Below, one piece after another: positions 43,632 to 52,229 of a DNA stretch of 64,000 nucleotides; position 1 is the first letter of the stretch, and each line of letters starts with the position of its first letter. This stretch comes from CAVVUC01 sp963751395 (GTDB lineage: Bacteria; Verrucomicrobiota; Verrucomicrobiia; Chthoniobacterales; Chthoniobacteraceae), in NCBI GenBank assembly GCA_963751395.1, contig CAVVUC010000001.1, forward strand, positions 1,178,001 to 1,242,000, in the 5' to 3' direction. The notes under the pieces were generated by a model. That model was not told the origin of the DNA. It did no database searches and worked only from the letters and a program-made list of their open reading frames with translations. Both the position numbers and the translations under genes were made by a program.

Positions 43632-44313
43632 GGACTTGCTTTCGTTGCATGCTCGCGAGGTGGAAATGCCATCAACGCCCATTCCTGAATTGTTCATCGC
43701 AGTTGCACAAGCGATTGCGGTTACGGAATCTAAGCTCAATGGTTTCGTGAACTAAGCCCAAGCCCATTTCTAAGTGTGGAAACAGCGTCGCTCCGTCGCA
43801 ATTCCGAACTACCCCGCGTCGCGTCACTCTGCCGTGAATGCTTTTGTTAAACCTGTGCTTTGGGGGCGTAAAACGCCAGAGCGGCGTCGCTGAAGCCCGG
43901 TACAGGCCGGGCTAACGTATTTATCGAACGGCGTGTGATCTTGCCTGTCCTCAGCCGGATTTCAAAAAGATCGAAGCCTTGGTTTTGCAAAGTCAACCAG
44001 GCAGGGTTCGTAAAGGTGCTGACCTGCGTCAGAGGCATTGGATGTCACACTGTCTTTGCCGCCGCAGTCCAGACGGTGCAAATGATGCTTCAAAAGTCGT
44101 TCCATCAGGATTACTGCAATCATGTTTGGGGACGCTCCTCGTACATCGACATCGAATTGTTTCCTTCTTTGCGAAAATTTTTTTTGCAATCCGTTCGGTT
44201 TCGATGCTATTGTTGATCAGTTAATCGAGGCGGCATTACCCCATGCCTGAATGAGCGCCCCGCTCATTTCGTTTCAGACACCGTGAAGAACAACTACGTC
44301 AAAATCCAGAATC
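43632..44313. other. Gene-free region between the PEP-CTERM gene and the FG-GAP gene
   Basis: No convincing coding sequence on either strand. A short hairpin (agcccgg/ccgggct, 43894-43913) lies in a GC-rich patch that reads like a dispersed repeat fragment. The right end becomes T-rich and holds a candidate promoter for the downstream gene. Confidence 0.55.
44184..44213 (+). promoter_or_regulatory. Candidate sigma-70 promoter of the FG-GAP gene
   Basis: TTGCAA (44184-44189), an 18-nt spacer and TATTGT (44208-44213), each matching four of six consensus bases, follow a T-rich run about 100 nt before the start codon at 44314. Weak but well placed. Confidence 0.3.
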
Positions 44314-47300
44314 ATGATTATCGCTCCCTCCAGGCCCAGCGCGCAGCAATCTTTCGCGGCAAACATTTCTGACAGCCGTTCAGTGCGTTTCAGGCTCGTT
44401 GGCATCATCGCCGTCGCATTCGCCGCAGTTTGCCTGCTGATGCCTCCAAGTGCATCCGCAGGTCTCTTCGGGACGCAAAAGCCGGTTTCGTTCAACGGAG
44501 CGAGCACCATCTTTGTGGCGGACTTGAACAAGGACGCAAAGCCCGACATGGTGGCTGTTTCAAGCTCCGGCTTACTTTACTGGTGCCAGGGGTTGAGCAA
44601 TGGCACCTTTGGCCCTGCCCAGACGATTGCAACCGGCTTGACTGGCGCTGCTTCTGTTTCTGTCGCGGACCTTAATCACGATGGTCTCCCTGACATCGTC
44701 GTGGGAGGCGGAGAAAAAATCCAGTGGTATGCGAATCTCGGTGCAGGGCAGTTCCTGTTGATGCCGCTCGTCGCCAGTTCTGTAAATGGAACGTGTAAAC
44801 TCTTCGTTGCTGACATCGATCGCAACGGCAAACCCGACATCGTAAGCGCCTCGTCAGGCGCCGGCACGGTCACTTGGTACAGCAACAACGGCAACGCCAC
44901 ATTCACGAGTCATCTGGTCGCGAGCCTTGGTGCGGGTGCGGTGTCGGTTTTCGTTGTGGATGCCGATGTGGACGGAGCGCCGGACCTTGTGTGTGCCAAT
45001 GATGCCGGGATCGTCGCGTGGTTTCATAACAACGGTGCCGGAACTTTTGGTGCGGCACAGACGATATCGACTGGCGCCGCAGGGGCATCTTCAGTGTTCG
45101 TCGCGGATCTGAATCGCGATGGCCGGCCCGACGTAATCGTGGCCGGTGGAAACAAAGTTGCCTGGTATCCTGGACTCGGAAGCGGTGCTTTTGGAGCGGA
45201 ACAAACGATTTCCAGCGCTCTTAATGGGGCAACTGCTGTTTCTGCCGCCAACATCAATGGCGATGGCTTGCAGGACGTCGTATGCACTGCGGCAGGTGAC
45301 AATACGGCATCTTGGTTCTCGAACACCGGCGGCGGAAATTTCGGCGCACGCCAGGTCATTGCCAATAATATGTCCGGAACCTCGGATGTCGCCATTGCAG
45401 ACATTGATCAGGATGGCGATTTGGACGTATCGGTGGCTTCGATCGGAAGTATTGTCTGGTACACCAACCGGAGTGTTCATCGGAGCGTGCTTTATTCAAA
45501 GCGAACATCACTCGCAACGGTGACCACAGGGATAGGCTATGCTTCCGTCGCCGCTGCAGACCTCGATGGCGACGGTCTGCCCGACGCCGTTTACGCCTTG
45601 GGCAACGATGTTTCCAAAATTGCCTGGCGTCACAGCAACGGGGACGGCACATTCGGCCCGGAGCAATTGATCGACGGGCTGTCCGACTATGCAGGTTACA
45701 TCACGACCGGGGATATAAACGGCGACGGGCGCGTCGATCTGGTTGTCGGCACCCAGGACATCTACGAGGTTCAATGGTACGAAAACAAAGCTGATGGGAG
45801 CTTCGAAAAGCATGTCATCTCAAGTTCCGGCGACGTGTCTTTTCCAACTTGCGTGGCTGTAGCAGACATCGACGGCGACGGTAAACTGGATGTTCTCTGC
45901 GCATCTTGGACTGGCAGAAAAATAGGTTGGTACCGCAACCTTGGCGGAGGTAATTTTGGGCCCCAGCAGATTATTTCCACATCGCCAGGCCCGTGGTTCT
46001 TCTTTTGTGCGGACCTGAATGGCGATGGGAAGACTGACGTTGTCTCTGTATCGACGGTTGACCAGAAGGTTTCATGGCGGCAAAACAACGGCGAGGGGAC
46101 CTTTGGCCCTGAGCAGGTTATCGCGTCGGGTCTTCAGGGAAATTACGCCGTGTATGCGGCGGACGTGGACAAGGACGGCCGCTTGGACGTGATCGCTTCT
46201 TCTGCAGTTGCCGACACCGTCTTTTGGTATCGTAATCTTGGCGGCGGGAGTTTCAGCACCGTGCCGCAGGTGGTTACCCAAGGGCAACACGCGGGAAAAG
46301 GGGTAAATGTTATTCTTGCTTCGGATGTGGACCGAGCCGGTCTGCAGGATTTGGTTGCCGGGACGTCATACCCCGGTGGGCAGAGTCTTGCTGATTGGTT
46401 CAAGAACGCAGGGGGTGGCAACTTTAGTCAGCCTCAATCGATCGTCAGTGGGGTCGCAACCGGAATCGTGATGACTTCGGTGTCTGCCGCAGATTTCAAT
46501 GGCGACGGCGCGACCAGTCTCCTCTGGTGCTCGCCGAGTGATAACGCGATCGTGTTTTATCCAAACACCGGTGGCTCGTTCGCGCTTGTCGGGACCAGCA
46601 CCGCGCCGGCAACGATGCAGGAAGGACAGTTGAAAAACGTGCTGCGAGTGGACCTTACGCACCGGGGCCGCACCGGCGACGATGATGTCGTACTGAAGAA
46701 AATGAAGCTTCAGTTTCAAAATGGCGGTGGCACCCCTCTCCCCTCTACAGAGGCATCAAACCTGATCCGCAGCGTCTCCATCTGGGCTCACCAAAACCCT
46801 GCCGATTCCAGCGCATTTGATGCGGCTCGCGACTCCATGCTTTTCAGGAACGCATCGCCTTCGTTCACCAATGGCGCACTCGTTCTCGATCTGAGCGGTG
46901 CCGATCCGAATGATTTTCGCGCGTCCCACGGGGTGCCGCGAACCCTTTTTGTGGTTGTCGAGTTGCAGCAGGATGCCTCCAGCCATGCTCCGAACCAGTT
47001 TCAGGTCATAAATGTCACCGACCAGGCGGGCGCAGTGGCTGGCATCGATGCACAAGCCGGCAGTATGCTCACGGCGGAATTCTCCCAAAGCGTCTCGACA
47101 CCGGTCATTACAATCTCCGCGAACCAGTCGCCTTCGGCCGGCGGTCTTCCCAACATCGCGCTGAAAGAGACAGTAGCGGGCAGCGTGGTGCCCCTTTTCT
47201 CCGCGTTTAGCGACGGTGAGGATTCTGTAGCGCAGTTGACTTACAAGGTGACCGGCAATACGAATCCAGGTCTTTTCGATTTTGTTGGGATTGACCCGTT

Positions 47301-48501
47301 AAGCGGCAAGCTCGTTCTAAATTATCGCGCAGGAGTCAAAGGCGATTCTTTGTTAACAATCACTGCCACAGACTCGGGAGGAAAAACGGTGTCTGCCGCA
47401 TTTCATGCCACCGCGAATCTGATCACGACCCTGAGCGACTGGCGGGCAGACCGCTACGGTTCGACGACCACCACCTCGCCGGGCGACCTGTCGAGCTACG
47501 CGTTTGCGCTTTCTCCCTCTGGCGCGAACGCCCCGCAAATGCGAATGCAGAAAGGCGGGCTTGTTTTCAGCCACCGAAAGCCCAAGTACGCCACCGATTT
47601 GAACTACAGTTACCAAGTCTCGCAGGATCTCGTTCATTGGATTCCCGCCGTCAAAGGTGTCCATTATTTCCCATACACGAACGATCTTGGCGACGGAACT
47701 GTCTCGGAAAACTGCGTATTGCTTGTGAAGTGGAACCGGGCTTTCTTGCGTGCGGGTGCCAGCCTTGTTGCTCCCGTTGCAGGAACGCCACCGAGTAACA
47801 GCGGCAGCACCAGCGCAACGTCCCCATCGGCCCTTAACACTGCCCCGACAACCACCGGCATCGCCGATGTAACCATCCTTGACCCGGCATCCACCACCAC
47901 CATTCCATTGTTCAACTCGTTCAGCGATGCGGAAGACGCTCCGCAGCAAATGACCTATTCTGTTACGATAACGACTCCTGGTCTGCTTGATTTTGCAAGC
48001 ATCGACGGAAGCAATGGTCTCCTGAAACTGAAAGCCAACACGGGTGCATTCGGATCTTCGACCCTGACTGTGACGGCGCGGGACAGCGGCGGAAAGACCG
48101 TTTCGACGAACTTCACGGTGACGGTGGCAAAGATTCAGACTTTCGCCGATTGGACGAGCCTCTATTCGGGTTCACTGCCAAGCGGGCAGTCGCAGCGGTT
48201 CATCGATTACGGCTTGTCAATCAATCCGACGCAATCCGGAGGTGTTGGCGTTCAGCCCGCTCTCAAGCGGGAAAACGGCAGCTTGGTTTTCAGCCACCTG
48301 CGACCAAAATTTGCCACCGACTTGAGCCATCAATACCAGATCTCCTCCGACCTGGTGCATTGGATTCCAGCGGTCAATGGCGTTCACTATTTCGATTTCA
48401 GCACGGATCGTGACGACGGTACAAGGCAGGTCAATCTCCTGCTGCTCGTTGACTGGTCCCGTGCTTTCGTCCGGGTCGGTGTGAGTGTCGCAAATCCGTG
48501 A
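44314..48501 (+). CDS. Large secreted FG-GAP/VCBS-repeat protein with two cadherin-like modules
   Basis: 1395 residues. After a signal peptide ending near SASAGLF, about residues 60-760 hold a dozen or more FG-GAP repeats, each with a calcium-loop motif such as VADLNHDGLPDIVVGGG or AADLDGDGLPDAVYA, predicting beta-propellers. The C-terminal 480 residues hold two copies of a two-part module: a cadherin/dystroglycan-like domain (FSAFSDGEDSVAQLTYKVTG and FNSFSDAEDAPQQMTYSV) followed by a segment ending YQVSQDLVHWIPAVKGVHYF or the close YQISSDLVHWIPAVNGVHYF. The last module resembles the C-terminal domain of many verrucomicrobial secreted proteins. Role in adhesion or matrix is inferred. Confidence 0.85.
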   Translation: MIIAPSRPSAQQSFAANISDSRSVRFRLVGIIAVAFAAVCLLMPPSASAGLFGTQKPVSFNGASTIFVADLNKDAKPDMVAVSSSGLLYWCQGLSNGTFGPAQTIATGLTGAASVSVADLNHDGLPDIVVGGGEKIQWYANLGAGQFLLMPLVASSVNGTCKLFVADIDRNGKPDIVSASSGAGTVTWYSNNGNATFTSHLVASLGAGAVSVFVVDADVDGAPDLVCANDAGIVAWFHNNGAGTFGAAQTISTGAAGASSVFVADLNRDGRPDVIVAGGNKVAWYPGLGSGAFGAEQTISSALNGATAVSAANINGDGLQDVVCTAAGDNTASWFSNTGGGNFGARQVIANNMSGTSDVAIADIDQDGDLDVSVASIGSIVWYTNRSVHRSVLYSKRTSLATVTTGIGYASVAAADLDGDGLPDAVYALGNDVSKIAWRHSNGDGTFGPEQLIDGLSDYAGYITTGDINGDGRVDLVVGTQDIYEVQWYENKADGSFEKHVISSSGDVSFPTCVAVADIDGDGKLDVLCASWTGRKIGWYRNLGGGNFGPQQIISTSPGPWFFFCADLNGDGKTDVVSVSTVDQKVSWRQNNGEGTFGPEQVIASGLQGNYAVYAADVDKDGRLDVIASSAVADTVFWYRNLGGGSFSTVPQVVTQGQHAGKGVNVILASDVDRAGLQDLVAGTSYPGGQSLADWFKNAGGGNFSQPQSIVSGVATGIVMTSVSAADFNGDGATSLLWCSPSDNAIVFYPNTGGSFALVGTSTAPATMQEGQLKNVLRVDLTHRGRTGDDDVVLKKMKLQFQNGGGTPLPSTEASNLIRSVSIWAHQNPADSSAFDAARDSMLFRNASPSFTNGALVLDLSGADPNDFRASHGVPRTLFVVVELQQDASSHAPNQFQVINVTDQAGAVAGIDAQAGSMLTAEFSQSVSTPVITISANQSPSAGGLPNIALKETVAGSVVPLFSAFSDGEDSVAQLTYKVTGNTNPGLFDFVGIDPLSGKLVLNYRAGVKGDSLLTITATDSGGKTVSAAFHATANLITTLSDWRADRYGSTTTTSPGDLSSYAFALSPSGANAPQMRMQKGGLVFSHRKPKYATDLNYSYQVSQDLVHWIPAVKGVHYFPYTNDLGDGTVSENCVLLVKWNRAFLRAGASLVAPVAGTPPSNSGSTSATSPSALNTAPTTTGIADVTILDPASTTTIPLFNSFSDAEDAPQQMTYSVTITTPGLLDFASIDGSNGLLKLKANTGAFGSSTLTVTARDSGGKTVSTNFTVTVAKIQTFADWTSLYSGSLPSGQSQRFIDYGLSINPTQSGGVGVQPALKRENGSLVFSHLRPKFATDLSHQYQISSDLVHWIPAVNGVHYFDFSTDRDDGTRQVNLLLLVDWSRAFVRVGVSVANP

Positions 48502-48765
48502 TTATAAAATAACCGCAGCTTCCAAACGCTTCCGTGCGGAATCCTACCGAACCGTTCGAAAACCGTTCAAGAGACTTGACAGAAAGATGCGAGCGGGTGT
48601 AATTGTGATCTTGTTAAATAAAGATAAAGCCAAAGGAGCAGTTTAAGGCAGCTTGCATTTGGCCAAAAACAGAAAAATACTTTCAAAAAACCGTTGACAC
48701 TCTCGCTGATTCTGATAAAAACAACATAACAGAACTCAAACATCTGAAACAACCTCAATAACACT

Positions 48766-48957
48766 ATGCGCAAATACACTCGTTCAATTCTGATCGCCGT
48801 CGCCGTCACTGTCGGGGCGGCTCCGTTCCTGCTTGCAAATGCTGCCGGCACAGCCACAATCTGCTGGCGCGGCCGCACGCTTGTTGTTCCTTCATATCTC
48901 GTTACAACTTACGTCAATTCTGGCGCGCAGCCTGGAGCCTGCCAGCCGTCGCCATAG
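48766..48957 (+). CDS. Tiny secreted protein
   Basis: 63 residues: a signal peptide (SILIAVAVTVGAAPFLLANA) and a mature peptide of about 36 residues with two cysteines (ICWRG and GACQPS) that could form a disulphide. It is preceded by an AT-rich leader containing TTGACA at 48694 and followed by a 16-bp stem-loop, so it looks like a separate short transcript just before the O-antigen-ligase-like gene. I do not recognise it. Confidence 0.6.
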   Translation: MRKYTRSILIAVAVTVGAAPFLLANAAGTATICWRGRTLVVPSYLVTTYVNSGAQPGACQPSP

Positions 48958-48990
48958 TCAGCCAGCCCAGCGCAAGAGAATCATCCTAAC

Positions 48991-49026
48991 AATGAGCTTC
49001 CAGCTTTCAAAAGCTGGAAGCTCATT
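48991..49026 (+). terminator. Strong 16-bp stem-loop after the tiny secreted protein
   Basis: Arms aatgagcttccagctt (48991-49006) and aagctggaagctcatt (49011-49026) pair perfectly around tcaa. The trailing sequence gtatttg is only weakly T-rich. It is a probable terminator or attenuator in front of the gene at 49050. Confidence 0.7.
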
Positions 49027-49049
49027 GTATTTGTGGCCATAGTCGCGCT

Positions 49050-50966
49050 GTGAATAATCTTCTCCTTGCTCTGCTCGTGCTCGCTCTGGCGGTCATCGAG
49101 TTCCTCTGTAGTGGGACCAGGTTCGCCCTGAGTATTCCCGCGTATGGCATACTCTCGCTCGCGGCGATTCTGAGCCTACAGGGCTCGCTTCAAACCCCCG
49201 TTTCGAAACGGCAGGCAACCTGTATTGGGGTCTCAGGCTTTTTTTTCGCTTACGTTCTGCTGAGATCGTTCCTTTCACCGGTCGATTACCTTGCCAGACG
49301 CGATATTTACATGGTGCTTGCGGCGCTGATTGTCTATTTGCTCGTGGCGCTTCGCATCACCTCGACCAAGCAGCGGTCCCTACTCGTCGGCTTTCTTCTT
49401 CTCCTCGCCTTGGCTCAATGTGTTGTTGGTACCATCCAGTTCTCCACCGGCAATAACTTCATGATCATTCCGTTTCTTCCACGTTCCGAGCAATACGGCA
49501 GTCGTGCCAGCGGGTTTTACATGAACCCCAACCACTTGGCTGGATTCCTTGAAATTGCGCTGTTTATGGGGCTGGGAGTGACGTTCTTCAGTCGATGGAA
49601 ACTCTGGGGGAAAATTCTGGCTGGATACGCCTCCTGTGTCTGCATCGCCGGTATCCTCATGACTGGAAGTCGTGGTGGCTACCTCAGCTCTTTGGGTGGA
49701 CTCCTGGCATTCTCGATCCTCGGCTTCTTGACTGTGGCCAGACATCACTACGATCGCGCACTAAAGATCCTTGCGGCGTTGACGGTTGTAGCGCTGTTGG
49801 GGGTCTTTGGCGTGTATCATGTGGTCAAGAACAGTGATCTGGTCGGCTCCCGTGTTCAGATCATCGCGAAGGATGAAGTGCGCATCCAATTCGCACAAGC
49901 AGCCTTGGAGCAGTTCAAGCTCAGCCCATGGATTGGCACTGGAAGTGGAACATTCTTGTACTATGGACGTCTGTTCAGGCCTAAAGGATCCAAGTGGGAT
50001 CCAACGTATGCCCACAATGACTATCTGCATTTTCTTGCGGAATATGGGGTCGTCGGAATGGTGGGAATGTTACTGTTTCTCTTTGTTCATCTGCACATGG
50101 GATGGAAATCATTTCACGAGATGACTGAAGCGCGTTCACGCTCCGCGATCAACGGCAGTAACTCGCTTGCGCTGACAGTAGGAGCCCTGAGCGTGGTTGC
50201 GGCCTACTTGGTTCACTCGGCTTTCGACTTCAACTTGCATATCCCCGGCAACACTCTGTTAATGGCAGTTGTATTCGGTTTGCTCGCCAATCCTTCCAGT
50301 TCGCTGCGCCCGCCGGGGCGCACCGAGCCTGAACATCCCCTTCTGCGTTACATACCGTTGGTGATTCCACTGCTTGGTGCATGGCTTGGATTCATTGCTG
50401 TGACCAAGTTCGCCGGGGAGTTTTACAACGAAAAATCTAGCGCAGCCCTTAGAGTGTTTGATTTGTCCATTGAGTCATTCAACTTTAAAGACGGCGAAAA
50501 ATTCGCTGAGATGGCTCTTCGATTTGAAAGGCGAAATCCCGACATCTATTACAATCTGGGCGAATCAAAAGTCGGTCTTGCTGAATCTGTCTCCGACGAA
50601 AATCAAAAACGCCTTCTGTACAATCAGGCTCTTGATGCCTACAACAAAGGGTTGGAACTCTTTCCACTAGATGTTCGCCTGCTTTTTTGCAAGGGGTGGG
50701 CATTGGATGCCTTAAAATGTTTCGATGAGGCCGAGGAAGTTTTCCGACGCGCAGTTGCCCTCGACCCAAATTCGGGCACCGTTCGTGCCAGCTATGCCGA
50801 CCATCTTTACAAGATGGGCAAACTCGATGAAGCGGAGCGGTGTTACAAGGAAGCAATTGAACGTGGCGCCTATGATGCTGCCTCCTTCGGGCTTAAGCGG
50901 ATCGCTGAAGACCGCAAAGCGATGGAGGCAAAGAAAACCATTCCGAAAAGCGAGAACGCGAATTGA
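49050..50966 (+). CDS. O-antigen ligase/polymerase (Wzy_C)-type membrane protein with C-terminal TPRs
   Basis: A 638-residue protein starting at GTG 49050. About twelve membrane helices include the Wzy_C features MTGSRGGYLSSLGGLL, then a periplasmic loop with LEQFKLSPWIGTGSGTF and THE AHNDYLHFLAEYG block common to O-antigen ligases and polymerases. Residues 490-620 form tetratricopeptide repeats (LDAYNKGLELFPLDVRLLF, AEEVFRRAVALDPNSG, AERCYKEAIERGAYD). It joins or polymerises lipid-linked glycans; the TPRs may recruit partners. Proximity to a PEP-CTERM gene fits an exopolysaccharide context. Confidence 0.88.
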   Translation: MNNLLLALLVLALAVIEFLCSGTRFALSIPAYGILSLAAILSLQGSLQTPVSKRQATCIGVSGFFFAYVLLRSFLSPVDYLARRDIYMVLAALIVYLLVALRITSTKQRSLLVGFLLLLALAQCVVGTIQFSTGNNFMIIPFLPRSEQYGSRASGFYMNPNHLAGFLEIALFMGLGVTFFSRWKLWGKILAGYASCVCIAGILMTGSRGGYLSSLGGLLAFSILGFLTVARHHYDRALKILAALTVVALLGVFGVYHVVKNSDLVGSRVQIIAKDEVRIQFAQAALEQFKLSPWIGTGSGTFLYYGRLFRPKGSKWDPTYAHNDYLHFLAEYGVVGMVGMLLFLFVHLHMGWKSFHEMTEARSRSAINGSNSLALTVGALSVVAAYLVHSAFDFNLHIPGNTLLMAVVFGLLANPSSSLRPPGRTEPEHPLLRYIPLVIPLLGAWLGFIAVTKFAGEFYNEKSSAALRVFDLSIESFNFKDGEKFAEMALRFERRNPDIYYNLGESKVGLAESVSDENQKRLLYNQALDAYNKGLELFPLDVRLLFCKGWALDALKCFDEAEEVFRRAVALDPNSGTVRASYADHLYKMGKLDEAERCYKEAIERGAYDAASFGLKRIAEDRKAMEAKKTIPKSENAN

Positions 50967-51087
50967 TTTTGTCGCAGCGGGTCAGTCTGTCAACAGGGAT
51001 CTTGTTGTTTAAATTTTTAAGTTCCTGATTTTAAGGTGGTGCATTTTGTTCTGAACAACTTGGGCACTTTCGGAGGGATGCGATGGG

Positions 51088-51268
51088 ATGAAATCAACAC
51101 CGCAACATTCAGCGTTGGGGGTTGGCTCATGGCGAGGCGATCCATTATTGGAAGCACGGCCTGTGACTGCCGGGGAACTGAGACGTTTTGAGAAGTTGCT
51201 GGCGGGCAGGCATTATCTTGGGCTGCACCGCCGGTGGGCGATTTTCTGCGCCAAGTGGTCACACTTCC
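51088..51268 (+). pseudogene. Interrupted gene remnant, weak DUF4338-like signature, broken by the IS66 element
   Basis: This lies in the otherwise gene-free stretch 50967-51268. One frame reads ARPVTAGELRRFEKLLAGRH then YLG. A shifted frame continues PPVGDFLRQVV. The ELxRFxxLL...HYLG...VG..L pattern is what I recall for DUF4338, a domain tied to some transposases. The insertion sequence starts at 51269 and no obvious continuation is seen after 53874, so the gene was already degraded or is different. Weak call. Confidence 0.3.
51261..51268 (+). repeat. Left copy of the 8-bp IS66 target-site duplication
   Basis: The octamer acacttcc directly precedes the left end gtaagcgtc of the insertion sequence and is repeated exactly after its right end (53867-53874). 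Eight-base duplications are the rule for the IS66 family. Confidence 0.92.
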
Positions 51269-51328
51269 GTAAGCGTCCGCCGTGGCTCCACTGGACGATG
51301 AGGTGGGAGATTGCGGAGGCTGTGGGTT

Positions 51329-51769
51329 ATGCAATCTACCACAGCGGCATTGGAGACTTCAGAGATTTTGAGACGCGACAAACGGGGACGCGTGTGGCTG
51401 AAGCCGAAGCGGCGCGAGGCACTGCTGGATGAGTTTGAGAAGAGTGGCATGAGCGGGGCGCAGTTTGCGCGGTTGACGGGGGTGAAGTATTCGAGTTTTC
51501 AAAACTGGGTGCAGCGTCGTCGCAGGACGCGTGGCGGACGTCAAGATGGCACGGTGATGGCGCAGCCCGGTGCGGTGCGTTTGTTTGAAGCGGTGGTCGA
51601 AGGAGGCGATCCCGGTGAAGCGCCGCCCGTGCTGCGGGCAACTGGTGTGGGCGGGCTGTGGATCGAACTGCCCGGCGGGAGCCGGATGTGCGTGCAGACG
51701 CCGGTGCAGATGCGCCTTGCGGCGGAAGTGGTGGTCATGGTTGCACAAAGTTCCCGCGCCCGATGCTGA
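51329..51769 (+). CDS. tnpA: IS66 accessory protein TnpA (HTH)
   Basis: The ATG at 51329 gives 146 residues. The N-terminal part carries the IS66 Orf1 helix-turn-helix: RREALLDEFEKSGMSGAQFA then RLTGVKYSSFQNWVQRRR. The C-terminal beta region contains GLWIELPGGSRMCV. It is needed with TnpB for efficient transposition of IS66 elements, exact role unclear. It overlaps tnpB by 7 nt. Confidence 0.85.
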   Translation: MQSTTAALETSEILRRDKRGRVWLKPKRREALLDEFEKSGMSGAQFARLTGVKYSSFQNWVQRRRRTRGGRQDGTVMAQPGAVRLFEAVVEGGDPGEAPPVLRATGVGGLWIELPGGSRMCVQTPVQMRLAAEVVVMVAQSSRARC

Positions 51770-52116
51770 GCTTTACCGGAGGGTTAAAGGTGTTTGTGGC
51801 GCTGGAGCCGGTGGACTTGCGCAAGAGCTTCAGCGGGCTGGAAGGTCTGGTGAGCGAGCGTCTGGGCGAAGACCTTCGCCAGGGGGCGCTCTTTGTCTTT
51901 ACCAACCGCCGTCACAGTCGGCTGAAGATCCTTTACTTTGATGGCACTGGGCTATGGCTGCTAATCAAGCGGCTGGAGAAGGGAACCTTCTCATGGCCGA
52001 GGGTGTCCGATCCCGGGACGGTGAAGCTGAAGCTTGCGCCCGGGGCGCTGGCGATGCTGACCGATGGCATTGATTTGCGCGGGGCGAAGCTAAGGCCTTG
52101 GTATGAGCGGGAGTAA
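51763..52116 (+). CDS. tnpB: IS66 accessory protein TnpB (Orf2)
   Basis: The ATG at 51763 gives 117 residues with the family signature VFVALEPVDLRKSFSGLEGL, then GALFVFTNRRHSRLKILYFD and GLWLLIKRLEKGTFSWP. It is full-length and intact. The start overlaps the tnpA stop, a coupling typical of the family. Confidence 0.95.
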   Translation: MLSFTGGLKVFVALEPVDLRKSFSGLEGLVSERLGEDLRQGALFVFTNRRHSRLKILYFDGTGLWLLIKRLEKGTFSWPRVSDPGTVKLKLAPGALAMLTDGIDLRGAKLRPWYERE

Positions 52117-52229
52117 GTTCTGAAGCATCCCGGGATGCTTGAGGTGACAGATCGTTAAGTAAGTAACTAAACACATAAGATAACTCTTGGCCAGGTGACA
52201 AAGAGTTGCTATTCCTGTGCCCAACCTTG

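Noticed and set aside
48694..48720. Promoter for the tiny secreted protein
   Set aside because: TTGACA is present, but the nearest -10-like words (gataaa, ataaaa) give a 14-16-nt spacer; too weak to list.
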